Shown here piece by piece: positions 1 to 9,321 of a DNA stretch of 64,000 nt (its first letter is position 1; the number at the start of each line of letters is the position of its first letter). A program made the translations under genes and the position numbers. The DNA is from Actinomadura rudentiformis (GTDB lineage: Bacteria > Actinomycetota > Actinomycetes > Streptosporangiales > Streptosporangiaceae). The stretch covers positions 682,001 to 746,000 of the forward strand of contig NZ_WBMT01000001.1 of the NCBI RefSeq assembly GCF_008923185.1, in the 5' to 3' direction. A model generated the notes under the pieces. It saw only the letters and a program-made list of their open reading frames with translations. It was not told the origin of the DNA and searched no databases.

Positions 1-955
<955 letters not shown>

Positions 956-982
956 GGCCACGGCAGACAGGTAAGCCCATTT

Positions 983-999
983 TCTTGAATGAGTCAAGA
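983..999. promoter_or_regulatory. furA operator (inverted repeat)
   Basis: Perfect dyad TCTTGA-N5-TCAAGA, 28-44 bp upstream of the furA ATG. Read on the furA strand it is TCTTGACTCATTCAAGAAAA, the same arrangement as the described furA/furS promoters of mycobacteria and streptomycetes, where TTGACTCATT is both promoter and FurA binding site. Its presence supports autoregulation of the furA-katG transcript. Confidence 0.8.
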
Positions 1000-1086
1000 C
1001 AAGGGCTCGGAGTGACCCGGACGGGGCTCGCAGGACGGGGCCATGTCCCCCAAAGATCCGATCTCGGTTTCCCCCGGCTTCTATGG

Positions 1087-1162
1087 GTGAGAAAGGGGAC
1101 GTCGCGGAGCGAAAGGGGGCGCCGTGGAGCGAAAGGGGAGGGCATGGCGGAGCGGAAAGGGC
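1087..1162 (+). repeat. Imperfect ~20-bp tandem repeat across a gene start
   Basis: Four degenerate units of the pattern GGAGCGAAAGGGG(N) follow each other at 1087, 1106, 1126 and 1149. The third supplies the purine-rich ribosome binding site of the downstream dehydrogenase and the fourth lies in its first codons. Each unit resembles a Shine-Dalgarno sequence. Confidence 0.7.
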
Positions 1163-2154
1163 GGGCGCTGGTGCTCGCGCCCATGCGGGGACCGGGCTGG
1201 GAGCTGCTGAACGAGCTGGCGGACGTGGTCTACGAGCCCGCGTACGAACCCGCGGCGGAGCAGCGGCCCTTCCGGCTCCGCCCGGCCGCCGACGTCGCGC
1301 GCGGGCTTGCCGAGACCGGCGCCACGATCCTGGTGGCCGAGGCGGACGAGGTCGCCGGGCCGGTGTTCGACCATCCCCTGGAGCTGGTCGCGGTCACCCG
1401 GAGCGACCCGGGGAACGTGGACGTCGCGGCGGCGACCGCTCGGGGGATTCCGGTGCTCTGCACCCCCGGGAAGGGTGCGGACGCGGTCGCCGAGCTCACG
1501 GTCGCGCTGCTCTTCGCGGTCGCGCGGGGAGTCGTGGCGGCCGACCGGTCGGTACGGGAGGGATCGGTTTACGCCGGGGGAGTCACCCCGTACCAGCGGC
1601 ACAGGGCGTGGCAACTGGCGGGGCGGACGTTCGGCATCGTGGGCCTGGGCGCGGTCGGCCGGGCCGTGTGGTGGCGGATGGACGGCCTCGGCATGCGGGT
1701 CGTCGCGTGCGACCCCTACGCGGAGGGTGCGACGCACAAGCTGCCGGAGCTGCTCAACGTCGCCGATGTGGTGTCGATGCACGCGGCGCTCACCGAGGAG
1801 ACCCACGGGATGATCGGGGACCGGCAGTTCGAGATCATGAAGGACGGCGCGGTGTTCCTCAACACCGCACGGGCCGAGCTGCACGACACCGGCGCCCTGG
1901 CGAGCGCGCTGTCCTCGGGCAGCTTGGCGGGGGCCGGACTCGACTCCGGTGAGCCCTCGCATCCGCTGGCGGGGCTGCCGAACGTGGTGCTGACGCCGCA
2001 CATAGGCGGGGCGACCTTCGACGCCGAGGCCGACCAGGCGCAGCTCGTGGCCGCCGACATCGAGCGGTTGCGAAGGGGCGAACTACCCCAGCACTGCGTC
2101 AATCCCGAGGTCTTCCCAGCGGTTCCAGGCGCCGGGCCGGGGCGATCAAGTTGA
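1144..2154 (+). CDS. D-isomer-specific 2-hydroxyacid dehydrogenase family protein
   Basis: 336-residue NAD(P)-dependent oxidoreductase of the 2-hydroxyacid dehydrogenase/phosphoglycerate dehydrogenase superfamily, reducing a 2-keto acid or the reverse; the substrate is not readable from sequence. Seen: Rossmann motif GIVGLGAVGRAV (~res 164-175), NTARAE with the substrate Arg, GLDSGEP with the catalytic Glu, and LTPHIGG with the catalytic His. ATG 1144 is chosen because AGGGGAGGG precedes it and similarity starts here; the frame stays open upstream to 985, but that part reads through the tandem repeat. It stands alone, divergent from furA-katG. Alternative: a phosphonate- or sugar-acid-specific member. 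Confidence 0.88.
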   Translation: MAERKGRALVLAPMRGPGWELLNELADVVYEPAYEPAAEQRPFRLRPAADVARGLAETGATILVAEADEVAGPVFDHPLELVAVTRSDPGNVDVAAATARGIPVLCTPGKGADAVAELTVALLFAVARGVVAADRSVREGSVYAGGVTPYQRHRAWQLAGRTFGIVGLGAVGRAVWWRMDGLGMRVVACDPYAEGATHKLPELLNVADVVSMHAALTEETHGMIGDRQFEIMKDGAVFLNTARAELHDTGALASALSSGSLAGAGLDSGEPSHPLAGLPNVVLTPHIGGATFDAEADQAQLVAADIERLRRGELPQHCVNPEVFPAVPGAGPGRSS

Positions 2155-2333
2155 TCACGTTTCGGTTGCACAGGCGTAGGCGATCTTGCCTGATGAACGG
2201 GACATTTCGTAAGTTCACCGCAAACGGGGTGCCCCTGAACGTCCCCGGCAGGTCAGCGTCGACCGTCCCGCCCGTCGATCCGGGTCCGGGTTCGGGCATG
2301 CAGGCCTGCCCTTACTCCCCCGGAGGAGACGCC

Positions 2334-3704
2334 ATGTCCGAGGTCAACCGCCGCGACCTGCTGGCCGGAGCCGCGGCCTTCGCGGGCTTCGCCACCGTGG
2401 GCCTGCTGCCCGGCACGGCCGCCGCGACGACCCGGCAGCGCCCCGGCGCCGCCCTGCCGCCCTCGCTGACCACCGGCGACAAGGCCGTGGTCGCCCGTGT
2501 CGACGCGCGCCGCGCGCTCAAGCACCTGAAGGTGCTCAGCGACGAGATCGGCTGGCGTGTGGCCGGCACCCGAGGCGAGCACCGCGCCGCCCGCTACGCC
2601 GCGGGAGTGCTGCGCGACCTGGGCTACAAGGTCCAGCTCCAGCCGCTTCCGGTGCCCGACAAGAACCTCGCCGAGATGCGCGTGGAGGTGAAGGGCCGCC
2701 GCGAGCACTGGCAGAGCTGGGCCGTGCTCAACGCCGCCACCGGCCGCGTCAAGGGCGAGGTGGTCGACCTCAAGGACGCCACCGAGGTCACCGCCGACCT
2801 GACCGGCAAGATCGCGCTCTTCAACCGGGTCGCCGGCAAGGAGCTCGTCCAGGCCAAGGCCGCCGTCGCCAAGGGCGCCAAGGCCGTCCTGATCCAGAAC
2901 GTGCGCTCGACCACCTACCCCGAGCGCAAGGCCCAGTCGCTCAACATCGTGTTCGCCGAGTACGTGCCCGTCCCGGTGCTGGTCCTGGCCGAGTACCACG
3001 GCACGCAGCTGCGCTCCGGCGTCCGGCGCTTCACCCTCGAGGTCACCAAGCACACCAACCTGACCTCGTACAACGTCATCGCCGACCGCAAGGCCACCTT
3101 CCCCAACCCCGAGGGCAAGACGGTCATCGTCAGCGGCCACTACGACAGCGTGCCCGGGTCGCCCGGCGGCAACGACGACGGCAGCGGCACCGTGCTGTCC
3201 ATGGAGCTGGCGCGGGTGCTGAAGCGCCTGCCCACCCAGCAGAACATCCGGATCTGCCTGTGGGGCGCGGAGGAGCTCGGCCTGGTCGGCGCCCGTTACT
3301 ACGTGAGCAAGCTCAGCGCCGAGGAGCTCAAGCAGATCACCGGCGTGTTCCAGAACGACATGGTCGCCACCAGCCACCCGCCGGCGGGCACCTACTGGCT
3401 GCTGTCGGTGGACGGCAACGCCAACACCACCACGACCGCCGTGCTGGAGGCCGCCAAGCGGCTCGGCTACGTCGGCCAGACCAAGGGCCCGGTCGCCCGC
3501 GGTTCGAGCGACCACGAGGCCTTCTTCGAGAAGGGCGTCGCGGCGGGCAACTTCAGCTGGCGCGGTGGCGAGTCCCCGGCCCAGCTGGAGCCGGTCTATC
3601 ACACGCCCGAGGACACCGTCCGGGGCAACGTCAGCCTCCAGCGGCTCCAGGTGTCGCTGGAACTGATCGGCGCCGCCGCGTACGACGTGGCGCGCCGCCG
3701 CTGA
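2334..3704 (+). CDS. Exported M28-family zinc aminopeptidase with PA domain
   Basis: 456-residue M28 (aminopeptidase Y/S type) metallopeptidase cutting N-terminal residues outside the cell. The N-terminus has a twin-arginine signal (NRRDLLAGAAAFAGFA, cleavage likely after GTAAA). A protease-associated domain occupies roughly residues 130-250. The two-zinc site is readable: GHYDS (H269, D271), NDDGSG, AEELG, FQNDM and YHTPEDT give the His-Asp-Glu-Asp-His set. ATG 2334 follows GGAGGAG at the right distance; the frame is open upstream without conservation. It is monocistronic and ends before a strong hairpin at 3726-3773. Confidence 0.93.
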   Translation: MSEVNRRDLLAGAAAFAGFATVGLLPGTAAATTRQRPGAALPPSLTTGDKAVVARVDARRALKHLKVLSDEIGWRVAGTRGEHRAARYAAGVLRDLGYKVQLQPLPVPDKNLAEMRVEVKGRREHWQSWAVLNAATGRVKGEVVDLKDATEVTADLTGKIALFNRVAGKELVQAKAAVAKGAKAVLIQNVRSTTYPERKAQSLNIVFAEYVPVPVLVLAEYHGTQLRSGVRRFTLEVTKHTNLTSYNVIADRKATFPNPEGKTVIVSGHYDSVPGSPGGNDDGSGTVLSMELARVLKRLPTQQNIRICLWGAEELGLVGARYYVSKLSAEELKQITGVFQNDMVATSHPPAGTYWLLSVDGNANTTTTAVLEAAKRLGYVGQTKGPVARGSSDHEAFFEKGVAAGNFSWRGGESPAQLEPVYHTPEDTVRGNVSLQRLQVSLELIGAAAYDVARRR

Positions 3705-3725
3705 CCTGAGGTTTCGCGCGCATCC

Positions 3726-3773
3726 GGTGGCGGGCCCTCCGTCAGGGAGATTCCTGGCGGAGTGCCCGCCACC
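3726..3773 (+). terminator. Long hairpin, likely terminator of the M28 peptidase gene
   Basis: Starting 22 bp after the stop codon, GGTGGCGGGC (3726-3735) pairs perfectly with GCCCGCCACC (3764-3773). After one mismatch a further ten pairs (one G-U) bring the stem to about 20 bp around a 6-nt loop. There is no U-tract, as is common for actinomycete terminators. Confidence 0.8.
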
Positions 3774-3794
3774 GTTCGTGTTCGCCCCCATCGA

Positions 3795-4008
3795 GTAGAG
3801 TGTCGAGCTTGTGGCAGGCTGACCGCGGCCGGACGGGAACCGTCCGGGCGGCCGGCGGCTGCGGGGATCGCTGGTATCCCCGGTGGCGCGAGGTGCGCCA
3901 CCGCTGTGGCCGAGCGGCACGGCCCCCCGGGCATGACCGGGGCGCGACCGAGGGTGCCGCAGTGGGGCGGCCACCGCTGCTTATGTCGCCTCGACACCGG
4001 GGGAGAGC
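3795..4008 (+). promoter_or_regulatory. Structured 5' leader and probable promoter of the Pls-like gene
   Basis: The ~210 bp before the Pls-like TTG start contain no credible ORF but several consecutive hairpins: CCGGACGG/CCGTCCGG (3829-3847, 3-nt loop), GGGGAT/ATCCCC (3863-3881), CGGTGGCGC/GCGCCACCG (3881-3903, 5-nt loop) and CCCCGG/CCGGGG (about 3924-3942). A possible -10 TAGAGT sits at 3797. No riboswitch consensus I know fits. The leader could act by attenuation or as a metabolite or protein sensor; this is inference. The tract 3774-3794 holds nothing recognisable. Confidence 0.5.
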
Positions 4009-7000
4009 TTGCGTCCGATTCTCGCCGACGCGCCTTCGAGCGCCGTGTTCCGCTCGCCTGGTGGCGCACCGCCACCACGCACGCTGCTGGACATCCTCGA
4101 CGCCACGACGCTGCGGCATCCGTACGCGCCCGCGCTCGACGACGGCGCCACCCGCCTCGACTACGACGGCATGCGCGCCGAGGCCGACCGCATGGCCAAG
4201 GAGCTGGAGCAGGCCGGGATCGGCCCCGGCGACCGCGTCGGCGTCCGCGTGCCCTCGGGCACCGTCGACCTGTACGTGGCGATCCTGGGCGTGCTCACCG
4301 CCGGCTCCGCCTACGTTCCCGTGGACGCCGACGACCCGGACGAACGAGCCGCGCTGGTCTTCGGCGAAGCCGGAGTCTGCGCCGTCATCGGCGACGGCCG
4401 CGCCATCACGATCCTCGGCACGCCCGGCGGCCGCACCGGGCGGCCCGGCCCGGACGACGACGCGTGGATCATCTTCACGTCGGGTTCGACCGGAAAGCCC
4501 AAGGGCGTGGCCGTCACCCACCGCAGCGCGGCGGCGTTCGTCGACGCCGAGGCCCGGCTCTTCCCGGCCACCGAGTCCGACCGCGTGCTGGCCGGGCTCT
4601 CGGTGGCGTTCGACGCCTCCTGCGAGGAGATGTGGCTCGCCTGGCGGCACGGCGCCTGCCTGGTCCCCGCGCCGCGGTCGCTGGTGCGCACCGGCATGGA
4701 CCTCGGACCCTGGCTGGCCGGACGTGGCATCACCGTCGTGTCGACCGTGCCCACGCTGGCCGCGCTCTGGCCGGTGGAGACCCTGGACGGCATCCGCCTG
4801 CTGATCTTCGGCGGGGAGGCCTGCCCGCCCGAGCTCGCCGCCCGCCTGGCCGTTTCCGGCCGCCAGGTGTGGAACACCTACGGCCCGACCGAGGCCACCG
4901 TGGTGGCGTGCGCCGCCCCTCTCGGCGGTGACAGCCCGGTACGGATCGGCCTGCCGCTCGACGGCTGGGACCTCGCGGTCGTGGACTCCGGCGGCGAGCC
5001 GGTGCCCTTCGGGGAGACCGGTGAGCTGGTCATCGGCGGTGTCGGCCTGGCCCGCTATCTCGACCCGGCCAAGGACGCCGAGAAGTACGCGCCGCTGCCC
5101 GCGCTGGGCTGGGACCGCGCCTACCGCAGCGGCGACCTGGTGCGCGCCGACCCCGAGGGCCTGGTCTTCGTCGGCCGCGCCGACGAGCAGATCAAGCTGG
5201 GCGGCCGCCGCATCGAACTCGGCGAGATCGACGCCGCGCTGCAGGCCCTGCCCGGCGTCACCGGCGCCGCGGCCGCCGTGCGCGCGACCGGGGCCGGGCA
5301 CCAGCTCCTCGTCGGCTATCTCGTTCCGGGCGAGGACTTCGACGAGGCGACGGCGCGCGAACGCCTGCGGGAGGCACTGCCCGCTTCGCTGATCCCGCGG
5401 CTCGCACGTGTCGAGACACTGCCCACCCGTACCTCCGGCAAGGTCGATCGCGACGCGCTGCCATGGCCGCTGCCCGGCAGCGGCGATGCCGACACGGCCG
5501 GGTCCGCGGCGCCCATGACCGGCGCGGAGCAATGGCTGGCCGCACGCTGGGCGGAGATCCTCGGCGATGCCCCTGGCGGCCCCGACGCCGACTTCTTCGC
5601 CCTCGGCGGCAGCAGCCTGGGCGCGGCGCAGCTCGTGTCCGCCCTGCGTCCGCACCATCCGTCGGTGGCGGTCGGCGACATCTACGAGCACCCCTCACTC
5701 CGCGCGCTCGCCGGTCATCTCGGTGCGACCGAGGTCGAGGACGCGTCCGAAAGCGCCGTCTCCGACCGGACGGTCAGGCCCATGCCGAGGCGTGCCGCGC
5801 TGCGCCAGACCCTGCTGATGATCCCGCTGCTCACGCTCGGCACGATGCGCTGGGTGGTCGGCCTCGCCGCGTTCAACAACGTAGTGGGCCTGCCGTGGAC
5901 GCCGGCGGTGTCCTGGTGGTGGGTGCTCGCAGGCGGGCTGCTGTTCGTGACGCCCGCCGGGCGGATGTGCCTGTCGGCAGCCGGGGCACGGCTGCTCCTG
6001 CGCGGCGTCGAGCCCGGCGACCACCCGCGCGGCGGATCCGTGCACCTGCGGCTCTGGACCGCCGAGCAGCTCGCCGCGCGGCTCGGCGCCGCGGAGTTGT
6101 CAGGTGCGCCGTGGTTCACGCTGTACGCCCGCGCGCTCGGCGCCCAGATCGGCCCCGGCGTCGACCTGCACTCACCGCCACCCATCACCGGGATGCTCAG
6201 GGTCGGGCGCAACGCCGCGATCGATCCCGAGGTGGATCTGAGCGGCCACTGGCTGGACGGCGACCTGCTGCGGATCGGTGAGATCCGCGTCGGCCCCGGC
6301 GCCACGGTCGGCGCCCGCGCCGTGCTGTTCCCCGGCACCCGGATCGGTAAGAACGCGCGCGTGGCGGCCGGTTCGGCGGTGACCGGCCGGGTCCCCGCCG
6401 GGCAGCGCTGGGCCGGTGCGCCCGCCGTGCGCAGGGGCAAGGCGCGTCCCCATGAGGGCGAGCCGCCGGCGCGGCGGCGCCGGTGGGCGGCGCTGTACGG
6501 CACGTCCGCGCTGCTGCTGAGCATGCTCCCGCTGATCGCGGCGGTCCCCGGGTTGGCCGTGCTCGGCGCGTTCGTACGCGGCACGACAACGCTGGGTGAG
6601 GCGCTCACGGCCGCGCTCGCCGGTGTGCCCCTCGCCACCCTCGCGGGCATGGGAACCTTCGCGCTCGCCACTCTGGTGTCGGTCCGGCTGCTCTCCCTCG
6701 GGCTGCACGAGGGCGACCATCCCGTGCACAGCCGCCAGGCCTGGCAGGTGTGGGCGACCAGCAGGTTGATGGGAATGGCGCGCGTGTGGTTGTTCCCGCT
6801 GTACGCCAGCATCCTCACGCCCGCCTGGCTGCGCGCCTTGGGGATGAAGGTCGGCCGGGACGTCGAGCTGTCCACGGTGCTGGCCCTGCCCTCCATGACC
6901 ACGGTCAACGACGGCGCGTTCCTCGCCGACGACACGATGGTGGCGCCCTACGAGCTGGGCGGCGGCCGGATGCGGATCGCCCGGGCCCGCATCGGCAAGC

Positions 7001-7869
7001 GTGCGTTCCTCGGCAACTCCGGGATGACCGCCCCCGGCCGCAAGGTGCCCAAGGGCGGGCTGATCGGCGTCCTGTCGGCCGCTCCCAAAAAGGCCAAGGC
7101 CGGGTCTTCCTACTTGGGCATGCCGCCGGTCAAGCTGCACCGCACGGTCGGCGCGGGCGACCAATCCCGTACCTACCGGCCGCCGCAGAGGCTCAAGGCC
7201 GCGCGTGCCGCCGTGGAGCTCTGCCGGATCATTCCCGCCATGCTCACGGTCGCCGTCGGCGTGCTGGCCGTGGCCGCCTTGGAATGGCTCGCGGGCTCGT
7301 ACGGGTTCGGAGCCGCCGCCCTGCTCGGCGGCGCGGTGGCCATCGCCGCCGGAGTGCTCGCGGCCACGATGGCGACGGCGGCCAAGTGGGCCGTGGTCGG
7401 CCGGATCAAGGCCGGTGAGCGGCCGCTGTGGAGCTCGTTCGTCTGGCGCAACGAGCTGGCCGACAACTTCGTCGAGGTGCTCGCCGCCCCCTGGTTCGCC
7501 GAACCGTGGCTCGGCACCGCGCCATTGAACCTCTGGCTCCGCTCGCTCGGCGCCCGCATTGGCCGCGGTGTCTGGTGCGGCACGTACTGGCTGCCCGAGG
7601 CCGACCTCGTGCGGCTCGGCGACGGCGCCACCGTCAACCAGGGCTGTGTCCTGCAGACTCACCTCTTCCATGACCGGATCATGAGCATCGACACGGTCGT
7701 GCTGGACCGGGGTGCGACGCTAGGCTCGAACGGTGTCGTCCTCCCTGCTGCGCGCCTCGGGGCGGACACCACGGTCGGACCCGCGTCCCTGGTGATGCGC
7801 GGCGAGCAGCTGCCCGCCGGCACCCGGTGGCTCGGCAACCCGATCGCCGCATGGCCTGGCGCGCGCTGA
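4009..7869 (+). CDS. Pls/PosA-type membrane-anchored NRPS (poly-amino-acid synthetase)
   Basis: 1286-residue single-module peptide synthetase of the epsilon-poly-lysine synthetase family. Adenylation domain ~1-480: A3 IIFTSGSTGKPKGV (~154), A5 NTYGPTE (289), A7 YRSGDLV (372), A10 Lys478. Thiolation domain ~495-575 with LGGSSL and phosphopantetheine Ser536. Then six membrane segments in pairs (~598-650, ~825-890, ~1065-1130) separated by three soluble domains carrying hexapeptide-like repeats. There is no condensation or thioesterase domain, as in Pls, where the tandem C-terminal domains join substrates. Pocket residues, aligned by hand to GrsA, read D-A-E-S-I-G-T-V-V-K; the Glu fits a basic amino acid. 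The TTG start follows GGGGGAGAG. An M1 peptidase follows at once. Product identity is inference. Confidence 0.9.
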   Translation: MRPILADAPSSAVFRSPGGAPPPRTLLDILDATTLRHPYAPALDDGATRLDYDGMRAEADRMAKELEQAGIGPGDRVGVRVPSGTVDLYVAILGVLTAGSAYVPVDADDPDERAALVFGEAGVCAVIGDGRAITILGTPGGRTGRPGPDDDAWIIFTSGSTGKPKGVAVTHRSAAAFVDAEARLFPATESDRVLAGLSVAFDASCEEMWLAWRHGACLVPAPRSLVRTGMDLGPWLAGRGITVVSTVPTLAALWPVETLDGIRLLIFGGEACPPELAARLAVSGRQVWNTYGPTEATVVACAAPLGGDSPVRIGLPLDGWDLAVVDSGGEPVPFGETGELVIGGVGLARYLDPAKDAEKYAPLPALGWDRAYRSGDLVRADPEGLVFVGRADEQIKLGGRRIELGEIDAALQALPGVTGAAAAVRATGAGHQLLVGYLVPGEDFDEATARERLREALPASLIPRLARVETLPTRTSGKVDRDALPWPLPGSGDADTAGSAAPMTGAEQWLAARWAEILGDAPGGPDADFFALGGSSLGAAQLVSALRPHHPSVAVGDIYEHPSLRALAGHLGATEVEDASESAVSDRTVRPMPRRAALRQTLLMIPLLTLGTMRWVVGLAAFNNVVGLPWTPAVSWWWVLAGGLLFVTPAGRMCLSAAGARLLLRGVEPGDHPRGGSVHLRLWTAEQLAARLGAAELSGAPWFTLYARALGAQIGPGVDLHSPPPITGMLRVGRNAAIDPEVDLSGHWLDGDLLRIGEIRVGPGATVGARAVLFPGTRIGKNARVAAGSAVTGRVPAGQRWAGAPAVRRGKARPHEGEPPARRRRWAALYGTSALLLSMLPLIAAVPGLAVLGAFVRGTTTLGEALTAALAGVPLATLAGMGTFALATLVSVRLLSLGLHEGDHPVHSRQAWQVWATSRLMGMARVWLFPLYASILTPAWLRALGMKVGRDVELSTVLALPSMTTVNDGAFLADDTMVAPYELGGGRMRIARARIGKRAFLGNSGMTAPGRKVPKGGLIGVLSAAPKKAKAGSSYLGMPPVKLHRTVGAGDQSRTYRPPQRLKAARAAVELCRIIPAMLTVAVGVLAVAALEWLAGSYGFGAAALLGGAVAIAAGVLAATMATAAKWAVVGRIKAGERPLWSSFVWRNELADNFVEVLAAPWFAEPWLGTAPLNLWLRSLGARIGRGVWCGTYWLPEADLVRLGDGATVNQGCVLQTHLFHDRIMSIDTVVLDRGATLGSNGVVLPAARLGADTTVGPASLVMRGEQLPAGTRWLGNPIAAWPGAR

Positions 7870-7940
7870 GGAGAGGCGTGCTGAGGAGCGGCACGCCGAC
7901 GAGCTCGACCCCGGAGGACTCCAACCGCAGTGAACGCGTC

Positions 7941-9248
7941 ATGATCGAGGATGCTCCGGGCATCGAGCGGTGCACCTACTTTCCCGGGCACGGCGACGAC
8001 GGCTACCGGGTCGGCCACTACGACCTGGAGCTCGACTACCGGGTGGGGCCCAACCGGCTGAGCGGCACCGCGCGCCTGTCGGCGGTCGCCACCGCGCCGC
8101 TGGTGCGGTTCGACCTCGACCTTGGACCGTTCCGCATCGGCAAGATCCTGGTCGACGGCAAACCCGGGCGTTTCCGGCACCGGCGGGACAAGCTCCACGT
8201 CACGCCGCCGCGGCCGCTCGGCAGCGGCCAGCGGTTCACCGTCGAGGTCCGCTACACCGGCAACCCGCGCCCGGTGTCCAGCCCGTGGGGCGGGCTCGGC
8301 TGGGAGCAGCTCACCGACGGGTCGCTCGTGGCCGGGCAGCCGATCGGCGCGCCGTCGTGGTTCCCCTGCAACGACCGCGCCGACCACAAGGCCTCCTTCC
8401 GGATCTCGGTGACCACCGCGTCCGCCTACCACGTCGTCGCCAACGGCCGCGAGACCGGGCGGAGCCGTTCCGGGGCCAGCACCACCTGGGTGTACGAGCA
8501 GGACGAGCCGATGGCGCCCTACCTGGCGAGCGTCCAGATCGGCCGTTACCAGACCACCGAGATTCACGGCCGACCACCGCAGCGCCTCGCCTACCCGAGC
8601 CGGGCGGCCAGCCGGATCCGGAATGACTTCGGGCGCCAGGCCGAAATGATCGCGGCGTTCGAGGAACGGTTCGGGCCCTACCCGTTCGGCGCGTACACCG
8701 TCGTGGTCGCCGACGACGAGCTGGAGATCCCGGTTGAGGCCCAGGGCATGTCGATCTTCGGGACCAACCACGTGGACGGGCGGCGCGGCGCCGAGCGCCT
8801 GGTCGCGCACGAGCTGGCCCACCAGTGGTTCGGCAACAGCCTGACCCTGGCGCGCTGGCGTGACATCTGGCTGCACGAGGGCTTCGCCACCTACGCCGAG
8901 TGGCTGTGGTCGGAGGCCTCCGGGGGCGACTCCGCCGACGAGCACGCGCTGCGCTGGCACAGGCGCCTTGCCGAACAGCCCCAGGACCTCGTCCTGGCCG
9001 ATCCCGGCGTAGAGCGGATCTTCGACGACCGCGTCTACAAGCGCGGGGCACTCACCCTGCACACGCTGCGGCGGACGATGGGGGAGGGCCGCTTCTTCCC
9101 GATGTTGCGGGAGTGGACGGCCGAACACCGGCACGGCACGGTGACGACCGAGGAGTTCACCCGGCTGGCGGAACGGCACGCCTCGCAAACGACCGAGGCC
9201 CTGTTCGCGTCCTGGCTCTACGGCCGCCGGCTGCCCCGGCTGCCCTGA
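7941..9248 (+). CDS. M1-family zinc metallopeptidase paired with the Pls-like synthetase
   Basis: 435-residue M1 (gluzincin) peptidase without signal peptide. An N-terminal beta domain (~1-185) precedes the catalytic domain with HELAHQW, followed by LHEGFATY supplying the third zinc ligand (HExxH-x18-E). The exopeptidase GAMEN loop is replaced by VEAQGMS. It lacks the long C-terminal helical domain of PepN. ATG 7941 is chosen from where similarity starts, with GGAGGA about 25 bp upstream; in-frame GTG 7878 is the alternative. It lies 71 bp after the synthetase gene, or nearly touching it with the alternative start, so cotranscription is likely. The known epsilon-poly-lysine degrading enzyme of Streptomyces albulus is a zinc aminopeptidase, which suggests product trimming or self-protection. 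Confidence 0.87.
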   Translation: MIEDAPGIERCTYFPGHGDDGYRVGHYDLELDYRVGPNRLSGTARLSAVATAPLVRFDLDLGPFRIGKILVDGKPGRFRHRRDKLHVTPPRPLGSGQRFTVEVRYTGNPRPVSSPWGGLGWEQLTDGSLVAGQPIGAPSWFPCNDRADHKASFRISVTTASAYHVVANGRETGRSRSGASTTWVYEQDEPMAPYLASVQIGRYQTTEIHGRPPQRLAYPSRAASRIRNDFGRQAEMIAAFEERFGPYPFGAYTVVVADDELEIPVEAQGMSIFGTNHVDGRRGAERLVAHELAHQWFGNSLTLARWRDIWLHEGFATYAEWLWSEASGGDSADEHALRWHRRLAEQPQDLVLADPGVERIFDDRVYKRGALTLHTLRRTMGEGRFFPMLREWTAEHRHGTVTTEEFTRLAERHASQTTEALFASWLYGRRLPRLP

Positions 9249-9321
9249 CGTACGCGGGCCTCGGAGACCGGTAAGCTGTTCGGTTCGCCCTCAGCCACCC
9301 CTCGTCCGGAGGTCTGCTCGC

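Noticed and set aside
2253-3974. 573-codon open frame on the minus strand opposite the M28 peptidase
   Set aside because: Composition is the His/Gly/Arg/Val-rich pattern of a reverse-frame shadow in high-GC DNA; no motifs, and the plus-strand gene has a complete zinc site.
3795-4008. Known riboswitch in the Pls leader
   Set aside because: The stems were compared by eye with cobalamin, M-box, c-di-AMP (ydaO), guanidine and SAM consensus features and none fit; kept only as an unassigned structured leader.
3742-5691. 649-codon minus-strand frame opposite the Pls-like gene
   Set aside because: No domain or signal recognisable; low-complexity G/R/A/H composition; the plus strand carries all adenylation motifs.
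4009-9248. Calling the product epsilon-poly-L-lysine outright
   Set aside because: The architecture fits, but the hand-derived pocket code only points to a basic amino acid; lysine cannot be distinguished from ornithine, diaminobutyrate or beta-lysine by eye.
9249-9321. Rifamycin-associated element upstream of helR
   Set aside because: The expected long inverted repeat GGGGCTTGC...GCAAGCCCC is not present in the 73-bp gap.
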